Source: Chthoniobacterales bacterium
GTDB taxonomy: Bacteria; Verrucomicrobiota; Verrucomicrobiia; Chthoniobacterales; JACTMZ01
Length of the DNA stretch: 64,000 nt
NCBI GenBank assembly: GCA_018402585.1
Contig: JAGYIO010000007.1
Location: 62,001-126,000 of the forward strand
Direction of reading: 5' to 3'
This document shows, one piece after another, positions 48,768-61,300 of this stretch. The notes beneath the pieces are model-generated. The model made no database searches. It was given only the letters and a program-made list of their open reading frames with translations, and was not told the origin of the DNA. A program made the position numbers and the translations under genes. Position 1 is the stretch's first letter, and each line of letters opens with the position of its first letter.

Positions 48768-48821
48768 GGGCGATAACCCCAACCTAAAGGGATCCCGCCT
48801 TGGGAGGCAAAGCAGAAAAAT

Positions 48822-49460
48822 TCAGCCAGCCCCAGCCCGCCGACCGCGCCGGTGCGCAGTAGTGCCCGTCGGCGGTGGTAAGCCGAGGCATCGAGGCAGC
48901 AGCAACTCGCCCACCGTGACGGCGGCCAACCCGCATCGCCCGACGATGCGGCGCAGGATGACCAGACAGGCCACCGCGTCAAAGAGCGCATCATGCCAGT
49001 CGAGCGCCGGACAGAGCGCCCGCACCTTCATCCACAACCCCAAGCGCGGCCGTGACTTCGCCGAGAGATGTCCGGGCAAATCGGGCAGCACGGCGCGGGA
49101 CACGGCCAGGGTGTCCAACCACGGACCGAATCCGTGTAGCGGGAAGGCGCGCGAAAACGTTTCTCCGTCCCCGCCCCGTGGGCCACGACCACGGCCCCGC
49201 CGAAGCCGCGCTTTAAAGTCAGGCCAGAGCGCGGCCATGGGCGGAGCGCCCACGCACCTTATCGTCCCCGATGCCGTGCACGGCCCGGGCCTGGGCCGTG
49301 ATGCACGCCGGGGAATGGATGATAACTGCGGAAAAAGTCCGACATTTCCGCCAGCACGCCAGACGGCCATACCCACCTGCACCGGTTCGTCGCTCCGGCC
49401 AGGGCCGCACCGGCACTCTCGAAATCCAACGCCGCCCACGACGCCTCACCCACCGGCGTC

Positions 49461-49474
<14 letters not shown>
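48822..49474 (-). CDS. DnaQ-like 3'-5' exonuclease, frameshifted
   Basis: Predicted DEDDh exonuclease. From ATG 49474, ALDFESAGAAPGATDEPVQV shows exo I (DxE), and the C-terminal HDALFDAVACLVILRRIV is exo III (HxxxxD). About 200 residues, with breaks near 49380-49410, 49300, 49195 and 48875. The C-terminal limit is uncertain because of a break near 48875. Its start overlaps the corrected aroG end by 14 bases. The role could be repair or RNA trimming. Confidence 0.7.
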
Positions 49475-50574
<1,100 letters not shown>

Positions 50575-50682
50575 GGGACAAATGGTGCTGGGCCGGAGAT
50601 TAAGCCCCAGTCGGAGCCGCGGTGCAATTCGCGACTTGCGCAAAGGCTTTGCTCGAGATCGGCCGCGGGTTAATTTCGGGTC

Positions 50683-53600
50683 ATGTCCGTGACAGAAACT
50701 CCGACCGGCGCCAGCCTCGGGCGGCGCTTGGAGGGCACTCTGCGTAATTTTTACCGGGCGCGCCGCGCCGAGGAATCCTTCGTCCGGCGGGCCTTGCGTC
50801 GTCCACGCACCGTGACGGAGAGCCCGAATCTCCTGCCGCTCCTGATCAAAGTGCTGGCCGGATTCGCCCGCGTCGATGGCGACCTGCTCGAAGAGGAAAT
50901 CGACTCGAGCCTCGGCTTCCTCCGCTACGATTACCCGGAAGCAGTCTACTCCGAATTGCGGCAGCACTTTCGTCAGGCCCTGCACGAAAAACAGGACCTC
51001 GGGGCCATGGCCCGGCAGTTGCGCAACCAACTGGGCGAAGACCGCAAATCCTCCTCGGTATCCAACTTTACGATTTGGTGCACCGGTCGGGGATGAACAC
51101 CGATAACATGGCTGCTTATTACTCCTTCATGGAGCAACTCGGCACCGCCTCGCAGGCCATCGACATCGTCTACCAGCTGAATAGCGACGCGCCGGACCCG
51201 CGCGGGAATTCTTTCGCAGCCGACTCCTCGCCGCTCGAAGTGATCATTTTCGGTTCGGACGCCGCGGCCGACGTGCGGATGCAGGAGCTGACCGGGACGA
51301 ACCGCCTCGCGGTCTACCGGCACGGCGATCTCATCCTGGTCAAAAACCTCTGCGACCATCCGGTTTCCGTGCAGGGCCGCTCCCTCCGGGCCAAGGAATT
51401 CTGCCGCGTCTATCCCGGCCAGCGCATGGTGATCGACGAAAAGGTACTCACCCACCAGGACCTCGTTTTCTACTTCAACGCCAAGAAAACGTTTCCCTCG
51501 CCCTACATTTTCGTCACGGTGACCAAGGACAACGAAATCCAGCTGGAAAAAGCCGCACCCGTGACAGCTCGCTCGAGGTTCGGTTCGGACTCGATGTGCT
51601 GGTCATCGCGCTGCAAGGACGTACCCGCGACGCTCGAGGGCACCCGTCTGCGCGCCAGCGCCCGCGTCGAGGCCACACTGGAAGCGAAAATCCTCTTCGA
51701 CAACGACACCGAACTCCCCCTCGACGACCTGCGCCGCCATGCCCACTCCTACGGCGGACGCTTCCACCTCAAGCAGTCGAAAACCACCTACCTCGTCTCG
51801 AACAACCCGGCCCTGCTCGATGAGGACGACATCCTCCTCGCCCCGGGGCCGGCGGCGATGTCCTTCTCCGCATCTTCTGCGACTTTGAACGTCTGGTCGG
51901 CCGCCTCGAAGTACTCAAGACCGACCAGCCGATCATGGTCGGCGAGACCCCGGTGCGCAACGAGGCCGGCTTGCAGGATGGCGACATGATCCAGATTGAC
52001 TCGAACCAATCGCTGCGCTGCAATTTTTCCGAGCGCCTTCTCGAGGAGGAGCGCAACGTCATCCACCACCTCGAGGTGCGCGATCTGGTCTGCCGCTTCA
52101 AAGGCGGCGGCCTCGGCATCGACGGTGTGAGCTTTGCCGCGACCCGCGGCGAAATGATCTGCGTCATGGGCGCGAGTGGCTGCGGCAAAAGCAGCCTGTT
52201 ACAGTCCCTCGCCGGCCAGTTTCCGCCGGTGCGCGGGCAGGTGCTCTTCAACGGCCTCTCCTTTACGAAAACTTCGACCGCGCTGAAACAATACGTCACC
52301 TACATCCCGCAGTTCGACGCCTTCGACGAGCACCTCACGATCGGCGAGAACCTCGATTTCGCCGCCGCCATCCGCTCCCCCTACCTCTCCTGGCGGGAAC
52401 GCCACCGGCGCATCGACGGCAAGCTGGCCGAACTCGGGCTGAACGAGCGCCGCGACAGCGTGGTCGGGGCCACCCACAAGAAAACCCTGAGCGGCGGCGA
52501 GCGCAAGCGGCTGAACATCGGCCTCGATATGATCAGCTCGGCCGACATCTACCTCTTTGACGAGCCGACCTCGGGATTGTCCTCGAAGGACTCCGAACAC
52601 GTGATGGAAATTATCCGGGCCATGGCGCACAACAAAATCGTCATTGTCACGATCCACCAGCCCAGCTCGAAAATTTTCCAGATGTTCAACAAGGCCATGC
52701 TCCTCGATCGCGGCGGGCGGATGGTCTTTTCGGCACCCCGCACGAAATGCTCTCCCTACTTTGCCGAGGCCGAGCACCAGCAGCACTTCGGCACCCCGCT
52801 GGGCGGCTGCCCGGCCTGCGGCACGACGCGGCCGGAATTTGTCTTCGATGTGCTCGAGACCCCGCTGCGCGACCTGAGGCGGTGATGTCATCTACGAGGA
52901 GAATGACCGCGGGCAACTCGTTCCCGTGCGGCGTTACTCGCCCGACTACTGGCGCGACAAATACGAAGCTTGGCGGCTGATGCGCGACGTGCGGCAGCCG
53001 GCCCCGGAGCCCGCGCCGGGAGACAGCCAGGGGTCGGGGCCGAAGCCCGGCGCTCTTGGCGGGCCGCCCTGCGCGAGGAATTCCTCCAGTTCCGCACCCT
53101 TCTGGCCCGCGCCTTCATCAGCAAGCTGCGCAACAAGGGCAACCTGGCCACCACCATGATTGCCGCCCCCGGCCCTCGCCGCCCTCATCGGCGCCGTGCT
53201 CCGCTATTCGGAGGAAGGGACTTACGACTTCGCCTCTTCCTTCCACATTCCCACTTATCTGTTCCTCTCCCTCGTCGTGGCCATGTTTCTCGGGCTGACC
53301 AACAGCGTGGACGACATCATCCGCGACCGCCCTGTCCTCCAGCGCGAGCGCAACCTCAACGTCCGCCTCGGCTGGTATATCCTGGCCAAGGTCCTGACCC
53401 TCTCCTTTTTGCCCTCGTCCAGTGCGTCTTCTTCATCCTCATTGCCAACTGGATCCTCGAGGTGCGGGGCATGTTCTGGATCTTCCTCGCGGCCATGGTC
53501 CTGACCGCGGTGAGCGGCATCGCCATCGGGCTGCTCATCTCGAGTCTGGTCAGCGAAAGCAAAACCGCAGTCAACATTATCCCGGTGGTCCTCATCCCCA

Positions 53601-54279
53601 AATCATCCTCGGGGGCGCGCTGATCAAATATGAAGAAATGAACCAGAATCTCGACTTCGTTTACTCCGCGAGCCGCTGGTTTTCCGAGAATCCCGAAGCC
53701 GGCCAACCGCGGAGCGACCTGCAGGTCCCGCTGATCTGCGAGTTCATGCCCATGCGCTGGTCCTACGAGGCGATTGTCTTTGCCCAGGCGAAACTCAATC
53801 CGCTGACCAGCCGGCAGGAAAAATCCAGGCGCAGATCAATCCAACTCGCCCGCCGTCCCGAGCTGACCGCCCCCAAGAAGAGCGCCTCGAAGACCTCAAA
53901 GAATTGCTCGCCATGGTCTCCGGCCTCCAAGGCACCGACACCGCCGCGGTCGAGCGCGAGTTGCACGGGATTGACCGCGTCCTGCAAGGCGATCCGCTGC
54001 CCGCGACCTCCGCCCCCTCACGTCCCCAAAGGGGTCAGCGCCGAACGGCTTTACGTCAACCAAAAGACCACCGACCTGGTGAACAAGGCCGAGATGGAAC
54101 AAAGCGACTACCGCGAAACGCGCTTCCTCAACGTCTTCTTCGGGCCGCAAAAACGCTACTTCGGCCTCGGCGCCAGCGTGCTCGTCTTCAACGCCTGGGT
54201 CCTCATCCCTTTCCTCCTCGTCCTGTTCCAGGTCCTCTATTTTGTCCTGCGCCAACAATTGAAATCGCAGCAGCTATGA
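50683..54279 (+). CDS. ABCG-type ABC transporter with N-terminal TerB/FHA-like half, frameshifted
   Basis: About 1190 residues read through. The N-terminus (residues 45-110, LLPLLIKVLAGFARVDGDLL) resembles the TerB/DjlA helical domain. Residues roughly 130-430 hold beta-rich, FHA-like segments (AGLQDGDMIQIDSNQSLRC). The ATPase has Walker A MGASGCGKSSLLQS, signature KTLSGGERKRLNIGLD, Walker B DIYLFDEPTSGLSSKD and H-loop VIVTIHQPSSKIF, all of ABCG/White type. A CPACG pair follows, then a permease of about six helices with a large insert before the last. Breaks near 51050, 51570, 51870, 52740, 52880, 53040, 53160, 53410, 53600, 53820 and 54020. ABCG-like permeases export lipids or drugs; the substrate is unknown. 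Confidence 0.82.
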
Positions 54280-55077
54280 TTCCGCTCGAAGACAACTTCG
54301 CCGACATTCTCGGGAAGGCCCTGCGGGAAAGATCTCTCCACCCCCGCGGCCGCAAGATCGGCCGGCCTGAGCGAGGCCGCGGTGGACCTCCTGCTCGCCG
54401 GTCAGTTCGACCCACCGGCGGCCCGCGCCCTCGCCACCGTGCTGCAACTCAATGGCGAGGCCCTCGTCCGGCTGGCCCGCGGCGATTACCGGCCACACGT
54501 CGACTGTCCGCTGGCCTCGTCGCGGCCAGCACCCCTACGGCGACCTGTCGGTCAATGCCTACATTCTCTGGGACGAGGAGAGCCGCGATGCAGCCATCTT
54601 TGACACCGGCGCGGACGCCACCCCGCTCCTCCAAGCCGTGGCCTCCCGCGACCTCAACGTGCTCGCCATTTTTCTGACCCACAGCCATGCCGATCACGTG
54701 CATGCCCTTGCCGTGCTCAAGGCGAACTCAAGGTCGAGGCCTGGTCCTCGGCCCTCGAACCGGTGCGCGGTACGAAAACCTTCCGCCCGGGTGACCTCTT
54801 CAACACCGGCCGCCACTTTATCCGCACCCGCCTGACTCCCGGGCACAGCCCCGGCGGCACGACTTATGTGATTGAGGGTGCATTGCTCGCGGCAGCCATG
54901 GTGGGTGACGCCATCTTCGCCGGCTCGATCGGCACCGTGCGGGACGACTACCAAGGGGCCTTGGCCAAGATCCGCCGCGAAATCCTCGGGCTCTCCGACC
55001 ACACCATCCTTTGCCCCGGCCATGGTCCCCTCACCACCGTGGCGGAGGAAAAAGCCCACAACCCCTTCTTTGCATGA
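54276..55077 (+). CDS. HTH-like domain fused to a metallo-beta-lactamase-fold hydrolase, frameshifted
   Basis: ATG 54276 overlaps the transporter stop. The first 70 residues, GLSEAAVDLLLAGQF and ALATVLQLNGEALVRLARGD, look like an XRE-type helix-turn-helix or a degenerate one. Then comes an MBL fold: NAYILWDEESRDAAIFDTGA, the metal motif FLTHSHADHVHAL, LTPGHSPGGTTYVI, MVGDAIFAGSIGTV and LCPGHGPLTTV. Breaks near 54333, 54500 and 54722. All zinc ligand motifs are present, so it is probably active, perhaps glyoxalase II- or thioesterase-like. About 265 residues. Confidence 0.78.
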
Positions 55078-55358
55078 CCAAGCCTGCACCCAGCTTGGGC
55101 CAACTCAAAGCGCGCGCCCAGAAACTGAAAGCCCTGATCCATCTCGGCCACGACGGCATCACCGACGCCCTGACCGCCGCCCTCGACCAAGCCCTCGCCG
55201 ACCACGGCTTGGTCAAAGTTCGCTTCACCGACCACAAGTCGGAACGCAAAGCACTCGCCGCCGCCCTCACCGCCCGCACCCGCGCCCGCCTCGTCCTCCA
55301 AGTCGGCCACACCGTCACGCTTTACCGCACCCCGCTTGACCCACCCGCTGCGGGCTAG
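55074..55358 (+). CDS. yhbY: CRS1-YhbY family RNA-binding protein
   Basis: 94 residues, intact, from ATG 55074, overlapping the hydrolase stop by four bases. LKARAQKLKALIHLGHDGIT and ALDQALADHGLVKVRFTD match the KH-like YhbY fold, including the GxxG-like region (HLGHDGIT), and the C-terminus RLVLQVGHTVTLYR is typical. YhbY binds pre-50S particles and aids ribosome assembly. Confidence 0.9.
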   Translation: MTKPAPSLGQLKARAQKLKALIHLGHDGITDALTAALDQALADHGLVKVRFTDHKSERKALAAALTARTRARLVLQVGHTVTLYRTPLDPPAAG

Positions 55359-55516
55359 TTCCCCGGCCCATCTCAGCGCTCGAACCGGCCACCCTTGGGG
55401 ACCATGCCCCGGAACCAATCCGGTCCGCGCCCGCGGTTGGAACGGGGCCCGCCCCACCATTCCGTCTTTACTGCATCACGGAACACTGAAAACTGAACAC
55501 TTCGCCTCCCCACCCC

Positions 55517-56739
55517 ATGCCCTCCCGCATCCGCAACAAGATCATCTTCCTCACCTGCCTGCTCTGCTTCGTGGCCGGCGGCTTCCTCGTCTACCGCTAC
55601 TGGGTGGTGCAAAAGCCCTTCGCGGTCATCCTCTTTGTCTCGGAAAACTTTTCCCCTCGACCCTTTCCGCGGCCCGGCTTTTCGCCGGCGGTGCGGACTA
55701 CCGCTTCCAGCTGGAATCCCTGCCCCACCTCGCCCTCGCCTCCCCCGGGCCCGCGATTACGCGGTGGCCGATGCCGCGGCGGCCGCCTCGGCTCTGGCCA
55801 CCGGACAGCTGGTCAACCGCGGCGCACTCTCCATCACTCCCGACGGCCAAATCCTCGAGACCCTGATCGAAGTCGCACGGCGCGAGGGGCGCGCCACCGG
55901 GTTGATCGCCAACACCCCGCTGACCGAACCCGCCACCGCCGCTTTTTGCCCCCGGCTTCGACCCGCGGGACACGGACAGTCTGGCCCTCCACTTGCTCGA
56001 AAAAGCCCCGCTCGACCTCGTGCTCGGCGGCGGCGGCGCACAACTCGTGCCCGTCGAGCAGGGCGGCACCCGCCAAGACGGCCGCGACCTGCTCCTCGAA
56101 GCGCGCCAGCGCGGCTATGACATTGTTCGCACCAGGGAGGAATTGGAGAACACCCCCGGCTGGCGCAGCCCGCAAGTCTTCGGCATTTTCGCCGAAGGCG
56201 ATCTGGCCTTTGCCGAGGACGCCTCCCGCTATCCGAGCCAGCCCACCCTGGCCGACCTCGTCCGCCGCGGCATCGAGCTTCTTCAATTCAACCGCCGCGG
56301 TTACTTTCTCGTGGTCAACGCCGGCCTCGGCGGCCGCGCCGCGCAGCTCGGCCGAGGCGAGAGCCTCCTCCGCGAGATCGGTGCCTTGGACGCAGCCGTG
56401 GAGGCCGCCCGCCGCTTCGCCGGCGAGGGCGCCCTCATCATGGTGGCCGGCCTGGCCAACACCGGCGGGCTGCAACTCAACGCCTTCTCCTTCGCCCCCG
56501 ACCGCGGCATCGCCGTGCTCAGCCCCAGCACGGCCGGCGTCCCCGCCCTCAGCTGGTCCACCGCCCCCGCCCCGCAACCCGAAGCCCCCATCCTCCAATC
56601 CGTCGCCACCCCCACGGACCGCCCCCTCCCCACCTCCGAAGACGTCCTCATCCTCAGCACCCATCCCCTGGTCCAAGCCGCCAGCAGGTCACTTTTCGAG
56701 ACCAGTGATTTAAGTGGCATCCTCCAGAGCAAAATGTAG
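55517..56739 (+). CDS. degenerate alkaline phosphatase-fold protein (probable pseudoenzyme), frameshifted
   Basis: About 410 residues. The N-terminal helix IIFLTCLLCFVAGGFLVYR anchors it outside the inner membrane. The rest follows alkaline phosphatase: GADYRFQLESLPHLA, YAVADAAAAASALATGQLVN, RGALSITPDGQILETLIEVA, RREGRATGLIANTP and LVLGGGGAQLVPV. The catalytic motif TDSA is ADAA here, so the phosphorylated serine is alanine, and the first metal-Asp loop GDGM is SENF. The metal site E-GxxD near NAGLGG is also missing. Probably not a phosphatase. Breaks near 55655, 55745 and 55945. It follows yhbY by 158 bases. Confidence 0.75.
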
Positions 56740-56800
56740 GATGCGTTTTGGGCTTGAGCTCTTAAGCAGAAACCACTAATTCAGAGTCCTAAGAAGACCC

Positions 56801-57581
56801 ATGAAAACCATCCTCCTCCCTCTCCTCGTCATGACTCTGAGCGTCCAAGCAAGTCTCGGCGGTAACTGGTTTGGCGCGGGGCCGTTCGCTAACGGCACCT
56901 ACTATCCCGGGCAACTCGACGGTCGATACTTCGCCAACGTGTTCAACAATGTCGGTGGGACTTTCAGCCGGGTGTCCACCACTAATAGCTTTTTACCACC
57001 AACCAAGTGGTCACGACTACGATCACCAACACAGGCGGTCTTCCGGTTACCAATGTCATCACCACTAACATTGTGACGGGACCCCTGTTGGAGACCAACA
57101 CCGTTATTTTGGGGTCAGTGGTCTCCGGCGTTATTGGTTTTGGTATCAGGGACGGAACACCCGCATTCGGCGCGCAAGGCCAAGTGGGGGAGCGCAGGGC
57201 CAAGCAGGTGGGACGGCTGGTTCATCGTCTTCTGCCGCTTTACAATCCCTTTCGCTCGATAACTCGCTGAATAATTTTCTCATCTACGTGAACGGTGACG
57301 TCTACATCGGAGGGACGGCAGCAAACATCAACCCGTCAACCAGCACTGTTTCGGGCGTTTTGGCCAATGGCTCGGGCCGCACTCGTTTTCAACTTTCACC
57401 AACCAAACAGCGGGAATTGGTTCTGGTCGCCAATACCGGTGTCGAAGTGGTCAGCCTGCCCGCTGCCACGGCCAGCGGTTACTTTAATGCCAATGTTAAC
57501 AACAACAAAGCCACCTACACCTTCAACGGCAGCGGCACGATAGCGATTGCCACGGCGTCGGGAAGCACCTCCGGAAGTTGA
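56801..57581 (+). CDS. secreted hypothetical protein, frameshifted
   Basis: ATG 56801 begins a signal peptide KTILLPLLVMTLSVQASLGG. The mature part has NWFGAGPFANGTYYPGQLDG, a low-complexity threonine/asparagine stretch TTTITNTGGLPVTNVITTNI, and a beta-rich C-terminus VYIGGTAANINPSTSTVSGV to ATYTFNGSGTIAIA. Breaks near 56970, 57000 and 57200-57270. No family recognised. It precedes a prepilin-like gene and the giant secreted protein in the same direction. Confidence 0.55.
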
Positions 57582-57604
57582 CGGCTCGCATAACTTTCAA
57601 CTCG

Positions 57605-58223
57605 ATGGCATCAAAACTTCTGCCAACTCTGGCTCAGCCTTCCCGCAACCAGCGACCGGCGCTACGCAGCAATAATCGTCCCGGCCCGGGAAGTACGGGC
57701 AAGTTTGCCGGTTCGTGGAGTGCAGGTGGGAAACGGGAGGCCTTCACCCTGCTCGATCTCATCGCCGCGATGGCCATCGCGGCAATTCTCTTGGTTCTCG
57801 CTCTGCCCAATGTCGATAGCTTTCTGCGCAAAGCCCAAGAAGTCCGCTGCATGGCAAACATGCGAAGTATCACGGTTGGGCTCGGCGGGTATCTGCAGGA
57901 TCACGGCAACGTCTGGCCGCAGGGTCCGGCACCGACCGCCGGCGCGGTCTGGGAGAGCTATTGGCTGACCGTCCTTCAGCCTTACGGGATTGTTGAGAAA
58001 ACTTGGCTCTGCCCGACTATTGTGGCCCGCTTGGGACCCGAAGCAGCCCAGGTCCACTACGCCCCGACCATGTTTCCCCACCCCGGGCATCGCCAATCGT
58101 TGGGCCACGCAACCATGGCTTATCGAACGCGGACCCGGCCATGGGCAAGGCGCCCTTATCTGTTTCCCCGACGGTTCAATCAAGTCTTTTGACAAGGTTT
58201 TGGCCGAGCAGGGTTACCGCTGA
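57605..58223 (+). CDS. prepilin/pseudopilin-like protein, one frameshift
   Basis: About 205 residues. A basic leader of some 45 residues ends in REAFTLLDLIAAMAIAAILL, a class III prepilin helix of the type used by type II secretion pseudopilins and verrucomicrobial 'prepilin-type' proteins. The usual glycine before the cut is alanine, and position +5 is Asp instead of Glu. The C-terminal part (KAQEVRCMANMRSITVGLGG, DHGNVWPQGPAP, WLCPTI) matches H-X9-DG-like pseudopilins, ending in CFPDGSIKSFDKVLAEQGY after a break near 58078. The leader start is uncertain. Confidence 0.75.
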
Positions 58224-58319
58224 CCGCCCTTGACAGCGGGTTGAATATGCCCATATTGCTTTGTCTCGGTTTCTCATCTCGCAAGCGATAATCCCGCCTT
58301 TTAGTACCCCAGACCCGCT

Positions 58320-61300
58320 ATGAATATTCACCCCTCCCTGACCAGAATGCCTCTGTTTCTCGCTCTGTTCTTGCCTTTCCTCAGCCCGATGCTCAAGGCG
58401 CAAGAAATCTCCGGTTGGACCGCGGCGGGTGGCACGAGCAGCCTGGGTGGGGACTGAGCGGAAGTTTTGCGGCGGTCAATACCGACACAAATCCGGTCCC
58501 TTGGCGCGTCCTGCTCGAAGGAAGCGACATCTACGGCAACCGCGTCGCAGTGCCCATAGCCAACGGCTCCCTTGATCCATTGCTCGGGGTCACGGTGACC
58601 ACGGCCGATGGGGTCTCTACGACAAACAAGGCGCCCGTGCCTCAAACTTTCAGTGGTTCCATCCCCAACGACGGCACTCTGCACAACGTCTCCTTACCTG
58701 GTTACAGCCTGAATCTATACACTGGAACCAATGTTACGACTGACAGTCCCGGCGATAGTCAGGTGGGGAGCACTGATTTTTTATCAACGTCATCCCGGAC
58801 CTCGCCATTCCCGGGTTGCTCAAATCACGAAGATACGCGCCACCGCAACGGCTACCGTGGTTGACGGAGAAGTGACAGCTCTCACCCCGCTTAATCCCGG
58901 TCAGGGCTACGATCCCTTCACTCCCCGGCGGTCACTTTCAGCGGGCCAGGGGCTCGGGAGCCGCCGCCACCGCGGTGGTCGATCCTGAAACCGGGTCAAT
59001 TTTGTTTTTCAACATCACGAGCAAAGGTGCCGGGTATGCCTCACCCACGGTTACCGTGGCCACCCCCCTTCCACCCAAACCCAGCGCACCGGCGGCGTCC
59101 TCTACGGCTACAACGAGCAGACCGGAAAGTTCAATTACGTCTACAACAGCGGCGACACCGTCCGGTTCCAAACCACTCTGCGCAATAACCGGACTGGGGA
59201 TGGCACCTTGCAGAGCCGGCCGATGCGCTCCACTGCGGAAGACCTCTTCCGTCTCCGCACCGTCCTGACCGTCGACCCGGCTTACACTGCCACCGCAGGC
59301 GACGACGACCTGCTCGTTTTTGACCAAGCTTGCTTTGGCGACATGGCCGGCTTCCCCAGCGAATTGTCCGAGATACGAACCGTGCGCGCTTACAACACGC
59401 CGGGCGCTGTGCCGGTCTATGGTGTTCCCGTACCTGGAGGCGCTGCACCACCCGCCACGGCCCAGACTAACGGCGCGGGGCGCGTGACCAATATTCTTAT
59501 CCCGCCGAACACCGTCGCTTATAACCCCTTCAACCCACCCCCGTGACCATCGCGCCGAATGCTGGCGGCAGCGGGGCTACGGCGGTCGCTCAACTCAATT
59601 TCGTCACTGGTGTCATCACCAACATCGCCGTCGTCTCACCCGGAGCGGGCTACACCAGCGCCCCGGCCGTGACCATTGCGCCGCCGGCCTATGGGGCCCG
59701 CTACTACCAACCCATGCCGGACGACGGATTCCTCGACATCGGCGAGGAAATCCAACTCGGCTACGATGTCCTCATGCCCCAGCGCTATCCGGGTATTTTC
59801 TTCGTCGCAGCCAAGGTCGATGCTCTCGACCAAATCGCCGAACCAATCGGTTTTAGTCCCGGCCTCGAGTCCCCTCCTCTCGACCCCAATGCTCTGGTTA
59901 ATAACAACACCTTTGTCAGCGACGTGGCGACCCGGGTGCAAATCCTCAGCGGCCCCGGGCCCGGGATAGAGCCCGTCTCCCAAGTCACTGACTCCTCCGG
60001 CGCACCCCTCATCCAATCAGACGGCTTCAGCGACATGGCCAGTGTCAGCGCGGATGGCAGCTTCGTGGCCTTTGAATCTTTCGCCCGCGATCTCGCGGTC
60101 TCCCAATCGGCCGCGCCGGACCTTCAGCCCACCTTGAGCGGCTTCCCTCCTCTTACAGCCAGTTGGATGACGCCGTTCGATCCATTCTCGCCCCGGGGCT
60201 CGCCAATGGGAACAAACAGATTTTCCGCCGCAACACAACGACCAAGGAAATTGAGCTTATCAGTGTGTCCTCTTCCGGCGCTCAGGCGGCCGGAAATGCC
60301 CTCAATGCCACGATCAACAGCGACGGGCGCCAGATCGCCTTCGAATCCCGCGCCGCCAATCTCGTGGCCAATGACACCGGCGGCAGCTCGGATATTTTTG
60401 TCCGGCGCCTCGATTTGCTCCGCACAGTCAGAGTCAGCGTCAATGCCTCGGGGTCCAAGGCAACGCCGGCAGCTTCACCCCGAGTATCAGCGGCGACAGC
60501 CGTTACGTTGCCTTTTGCTTCCGTGGCCACCAATCTTGATGCCTCCAACCCGAAGCAAAGCGGGGCCGGTAGCCAGCAAATCTTTGTCCACGACCGGGAC
60601 GTGAGCGATTCGGGGACTTATGACTCCGTAGGTAATGCTGCGCACCTACCTGGTCAGCGTCACTCCAGTCGCTTCCTCGCAAGCTACCGCTACCGCCTCC
60701 GTGACCGGGGAAGCGTCACCGGATTGAGCGTCCTGAGCGGCGGATCCGGCTACATTTCCGCGTTCTCCCCACCGTCCTCCTCACCGGTGGGGGTGGCACT
60801 GGCGCCAGCGCCACCGCGAACGTGGTTAGTGGCCGAGTCGTCTCGTTCAACATCGTGAATGCCGGTGCAGGCTACACCTCCGTCCCGACCGTGACGATCA
60901 CCCCACGTGCCAACGCCGCGGACGGCTGGAGCGAGACCCCGAAAATCAGCGAGGACGGCAATTTCTCACTTTTGTCTCTTATTCCTCCAACCTACCCCAG
61001 TTTGCCGGTGGCCCCGCCATAGGCGACATGGGGTGGCAGGGCGTGGTCTACCGCATCGAACTTTTCCAAGGCTCTCCCGTGGTTGACACCCTGCAGGCCG
61101 TTAGCGTGGACACTGCGGGCAACTTGGCCAACGCCCTGAGCTACGAACCCGTGATCAACGGAGACGGCTCCCAGATCGCCTTCACCTCCTTATCCGACAA
61201 TCTGGTCGCTGATGATACCAACGCCTTCGCCGATGTTTTTGTCCGCGACTTCACCAACGGCAAGACCGTCCGGGTGAGCGAAAGCCTCAACCGGTTTGCC

